Assembly (NCBI GenBank): GCA_028023455.1
Contig: JAQFVV010006450.1
Location: forward strand, 597,501 to 661,500
Direction: 5' to 3'
Source of the DNA: Epiperipatus broadwayi
Lineage: Eukaryota; Onychophora; Udeonychophora; Euonychophora; Peripatidae
DNA: 64,000 bases
Part shown: positions 60,847 through 64,000 of the stretch, piece by piece
How positions within the stretch are numbered: position 1 is the first letter of the stretch
How the letters are laid out: every line of letters starts with the position of its first letter
Notes under the pieces: model-generated
Database searches by the model: none
The model's input: only the letters and a program-made list of their open reading frames with translations
What the model was told of the DNA's origin: nothing
Made by a program: the position numbers and the translations under genes

Positions 60847-61293
60847 ATGTGCACACGATTTGGAGAGTCCGAGTTTCCAGGTTCAATGGCAGTTACATTT
60901 AGGAGAAGATTTATTCGACAGAAGCAGCAGAATTCTAGGTTTATCACATTTTGTGGGACTTTAATATTGTATAGCCATCAGTCTGGAGGAGCGTTGCACG
61001 GTGCCTATTCTTGGCACATTGCTAGATATAAAATTTGGATCACGAGAAATATAATAAACAGCATAATTGGAATTAATGTTTCTGGTTCTAACTTTTTATT
61101 GATCAAAAAAAATCAGTTGTGGCTTTTTATTCTCTTTTTCTTTATCTCTGGGATCCATCGAGCAATACATCATACATCATCCATGCAACTGTCTCTCGGG
61201 TCTGTGCCATACATCCCTTTAGGTCAGGGATGCAATAGTTATACAGGTTGGAATTTCAATCTGACCACTTTTCAAATTTTACTTTTTACATGA
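60847..61293 (+). other. Longest open frame (148 codons), probably not a gene
   Basis: Starts at ATGTGCACACGATTTGGAG and ends at TGA. The first part (FGESEFPGSMAVTFRRRFIR) is mixed, a hydrophobic block LWLFILFFFISGI lies near residue 92, and the rest is unremarkable. I recognise no domain and see no flanking splice or poly(A) evidence. It lies in the CpG-rich block, where lower AT content lengthens chance frames. An unannotated membrane peptide cannot be ruled out. Confidence 0.15.
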
Positions 61294-61626
61294 AGTAATT
61301 TATAAAAGTTGTTTTAAACAAACCTTTTTCTTTGTTTCTGTATGTTTAAAAATACCTTTTAGCTCTGTCATCTTTTTCCCCCCTCCCGCTATGACTTGTC
61401 TTTAATTAGCAGGGAAAATTTAAAAGCATCTTTATTTTAATTGAGAATTATTTATTTTTATAATTTAAGTATTACCTGGATCTGACCTAAATAATGATAT
61501 GTTTACGTTTTAAAATATAATTATTGATTTATTTCATAATTTAAAATATTATTTAAACCTATCAGAATAATTAATAGGATTATTTAACTTTATACAACTT
61601 ACACAAGGCAATTTAATAATACCTTG

Positions 61627-61652
61627 TGTAACGAGCACAGACGTTCGTTACA
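61627..61652. repeat. Palindrome TGTAACGA ... TCGTTACA
   Basis: Perfect 8-bp arms around a 10-base centre that contains CACAGACG. The arms equal the termini of the surrounding block (59292 and 63761), so it may be an element-element junction. Confidence 0.6.
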
Positions 61653-62082
61653 TTGTTTTTTTTTATATTTATTAAACATGAAAGTAAATTAAAAAGTTCG
61701 CATTTAAAAATTTTCTTTAAGAATTAAAAATTGAAATTAAATATCATCTTAAACTCGTATATATTAAATCGCACAGATAAAAAAAATTATTAAAATAAAA
61801 CTGTATTAAAAATAGAAAAGGTAATTTAAAAACAAAAACTTAAATAGATTTAGAGATAAAAATATATCTTTGATTTGGAAAACAGGTTAATTAATCAGAA
61901 ATGGAAATGATTGTTAATTAGTTAAATGTAAACCAGCCTTGGGCATTTAAATGTAAAAACATCGGTCAGGTAGGAAAACAATAGAAACAAATAGCAAATG
62001 AAAGAAATCCATCGGGAAATCAGACCTCAGCGAAAGGATCATCACATCGATGACATAATGCCAAGTCAATCCTTCGAATACG

Positions 62083-62090
62083 TATAAAAG
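62083..62090 (+). promoter_or_regulatory. Candidate TATA box
   Basis: CGTATAAAAGGAAA matches the TATAAAAG consensus on the plus strand in the CpG-rich block. GC-rich text (GTGCGGAGGTGCGGGAGAAG) lies 60-80 bases downstream. There is no coding exon in view, so activity is only inferred. Confidence 0.25.
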
Positions 62091-62679
62091 GAAAATTTGG
62101 AAATTATTAATTAGTGATTATGATTATTACGATGTGACAGATAGGTGTTAGTGCGGAGGTGCGGGAGAAGGAATTGAAGAGACGCACGATTCAATCCCTT
62201 CAGTTTTGCCAAAGAAAGAAAGAGAAATGAACGATCATTTTCTACATTGAGGACCAACTAAATTAAAAAACCTCTGAATGAATAAATAAAACATCGGCTA
62301 AATGTATACCAATATCTTCAGGATGGCGTGGGAATTCCCGTTCAAACTTACAAACGACAGATAAAGATGAACTGTTTAAAACCGTAAGAACTTTATAAAT
62401 AATGAACATTAAATTAAAATTTTCTATATTTAAATGATTGCAATATGATCCTATCTGACCAAACTAAATTCTTTATTAATAGTGTTATTTGATGTATTTT
62501 TTTACTTATTTATGTAAAATCATTTCCATTTATTTATTTTTTATTCTTTAAGTCTTTATCATGATTTTTTTGTTTTTCGTTAAATTAATTATATAAATGT
62601 TAAACTTAAGTCGGGCGTGAATGGCTGTATAGATTTGTAAAGTTATATTAGGGGAGGGTAATCTTAGGTTATTTGTGTC

Positions 62680-62800
62680 GTCGGAGATTCGCTACTGGCA
62701 CAATCGCTTCATACGCCGCACTCTCCCGTTTTGCCTAGGGAAGGAATTATAAGACGCAGAGCGCAGTTCCTTTCTATGGAGTTTTTTTTATTGTTCTTCT
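62680..62800 (+). promoter_or_regulatory. CpG-dense segment with TATAAG-like site
   Basis: CGTCGGAGATTCGC, CGCTTCATACGCCGCACTCT and CCGTTTTGCC precede GGAATTATAAGACGCAGAGC and an initiator-like CAGTTCCTTTC about 20 bases further on. The density of CpG is exceptional here. It may be an unmethylated core promoter of a gene outside the recognised set, or U3 sequence of an LTR. Confidence 0.3.
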
Positions 62801-63633
62801 CGTTGGATAGAAGTAATATTCCTATCTAATGAAAGTCAATATCTTCTCTTAATCTTTTTGGTGCTGCCATATTCCGTATTACATTGAATACATCGATGTA
62901 TCAGATGAATTGATGCCAGTTTGATTGCGAATTTAAGCCTAAGGTTAAATAGGGATAGAATATTTTATTTTCAAATGCAAATCTATGTGGTCTATTCATA
63001 CTTGACCATAAATAAAAATGCATTAAATTTAAGTTGTTTATAGACGCTTGCATGGATTGGTTATCGGTTAAGTATGTTTTGGGTTTTCATATTTGATCAA
63101 AATATATAGACATTCGATAAATAATGATACCTTACGGTGAGTATCTAAAATGTATTTATTCGGATGTCTTTTAAGTTATTGGTGACAATACAAGTATCTT
63201 ATGGTGAATACTATTGGGTTACATATAAATTTCCCTCCGCAATTGTCAGTAATCAATAATTTTGTATTTTGATCGTTTATGTTTCTTTTGAAATGTTTTT
63301 GACCGTGAAATCTATGTAACCGATCTATATTCAACATTATAAACAAGCTTTCATAAATTTATATGTGCGAACTTAATTAAAATGTAAAATTATAATATAA
63401 TAGTAATTAAATGTAAATTAAAGTAAAGTTAAAAATAATGTTAAATGTTAAAATGTAAACTGATACTAAAACAATTTTAAATCTTATATATGTGCGTAAA
63501 TAAATTTTTGTATGTTAATTACTGGCAGTGGCTTATTTTATTCTTTTTTATATATATACTCTTAGATTATCTTATTAAATCTCTGCTATTCCACTGAGCT
63601 TGTGACATGGGCTAACGACCGGAATCAAAATTT

Positions 63634-63662
63634 AAAAAAAAAAAAAAAATTTTTTTTTTTTT
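63634..63662. repeat. A16/T13 palindromic run
   Basis: A long A-run directly followed by a long T-run. Such a junction could come from head-to-head poly(A) tails or from slippage; it can extrude as a hairpin. Confidence 0.85.
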
Positions 63663-64000
63663 GACTTACGTATCTGCCTACTTTATAAATTTTTCTAGGT
63701 TCAGATGCCTAGATGGCGCCCTGTAGTGCAGTTTACGTTTAAGTCTCCCTTCTCCGGATCGTTACACTTGCAATGCGTTATCTTTAAATAAACACTATCG
63801 GAGTATGTGCGCATATATAACATTTTTTTTTTTTTTATTTAAACAATTTACAGATATTGTATATTATTATGCATTAATCCGATATTCAAGGTCAGAATCC
63901 ATGCAAAACTCATACTAAAGGGGCGAGAGGTAGAATGATGACAGAACTAAGGTGAAACTAAGATTTGAATACAAATCTTACAGTTTCAATACATATATTA

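Larger units (their letters stand above)
59292..63766. other. CpG-rich block bounded by TGTAACG / CGTTACA
   Basis: Starts TGTAACGGTAAGATTAC and ends TCTCCGGATCGTTACA, so the ends are short inverted repeats of the TG...CA kind. A 26-bp palindrome of the same sequence, TGTAACGAGCACAGACG plus TTCGTTACA, is inside at 61627-61652 and divides it into parts of ~2.3 and ~2.1 kb. CpG is far more frequent than elsewhere. The right terminus read on the minus strand (TGTAACGATCCGGAGAAGGG, then CAGGGCGCCATCTAGGC) has the look of an LTR start. No gag/pol was recognised. Alternatives are an unmethylated host promoter region or solo LTRs. Confidence 0.4.

Noticed and set aside
60847-61293. 148-codon open frame as a gene
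   Set aside because: No domain, no start context or splice evidence, and it lies where lower AT content lengthens chance frames; listed only as a weak feature.
1-64000. CRISPR array, operon or prokaryotic system
   Set aside because: No regularly spaced short direct repeats, no ribosome-binding-site/ORF organisation, and all recognisable proteins are eukaryotic retroelement relics.

Overview
The window is very AT-rich (roughly three quarters A+T by eye), non-coding eukaryotic DNA. The repeat content is metazoan: APE-type LINE remnants, short tRNA-derived SINEs with target-site duplications, a hAT-type miniature DNA element, many fold-back elements and a 500-N scaffold gap. The LINE protein remnants resemble families I know mainly from arthropods and other invertebrates, so an arthropod-like or other invertebrate genome is my best guess; the species cannot be named. 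CpG is scarce in most of the window, as expected of a genome whose repeats are, or were, CpG-methylated.

I find no intact host protein-coding gene, rRNA or functional tRNA. The longest N-free open frame is 148 codons and no frame carries a convincing complete domain; most short ORFs are chance openings.

Layout. 0-15 kb: an unclassified dispersed repeat (1-1990) split by a SINE, two SINEs of a second family (6.7 and 7.9 kb), and fold-backs at 4.4 and 11.4 kb. 15.2-16.8 kb: a broken plus-strand LINE of RTE-like type. 21-26 kb: palindromic elements sharing a CTGAnGAAG-hairpin-GAAAC motif, ending in a 320-bp perfect inverted repeat beside the gap. 29.3-31.6 kb: two more copies of the first dispersed repeat, in opposite orientations. 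32.5-36 kb: a block with a minus-strand CCAAT/TATA/AATAAA arrangement like an LTR promoter. 38.0-41.1 kb: a block unusually rich in CpG, followed by a SINE with a perfect 12-bp target duplication. 42-48 kb: LINE ORF1-like and RTE remnants, a further SINE and a tRNA-like fold-back dimer. 50-55 kb: another SINE and a minus-strand APE/RT/zinc-knuckle LINE pseudogene. 58.8 kb: a 368-bp hAT MITE. 59.3-63.8 kb: a second CpG-rich block with a 120-bp-period duplication, TATA-like sites and TGTAACG/CGTTACA termini, either a young LTR-type insertion or an unmethylated regulatory region.

Nothing here forms a pathway or operon. The window is best read as layered mobile-element insertions, many of which can be ordered by nesting and target-site duplications.
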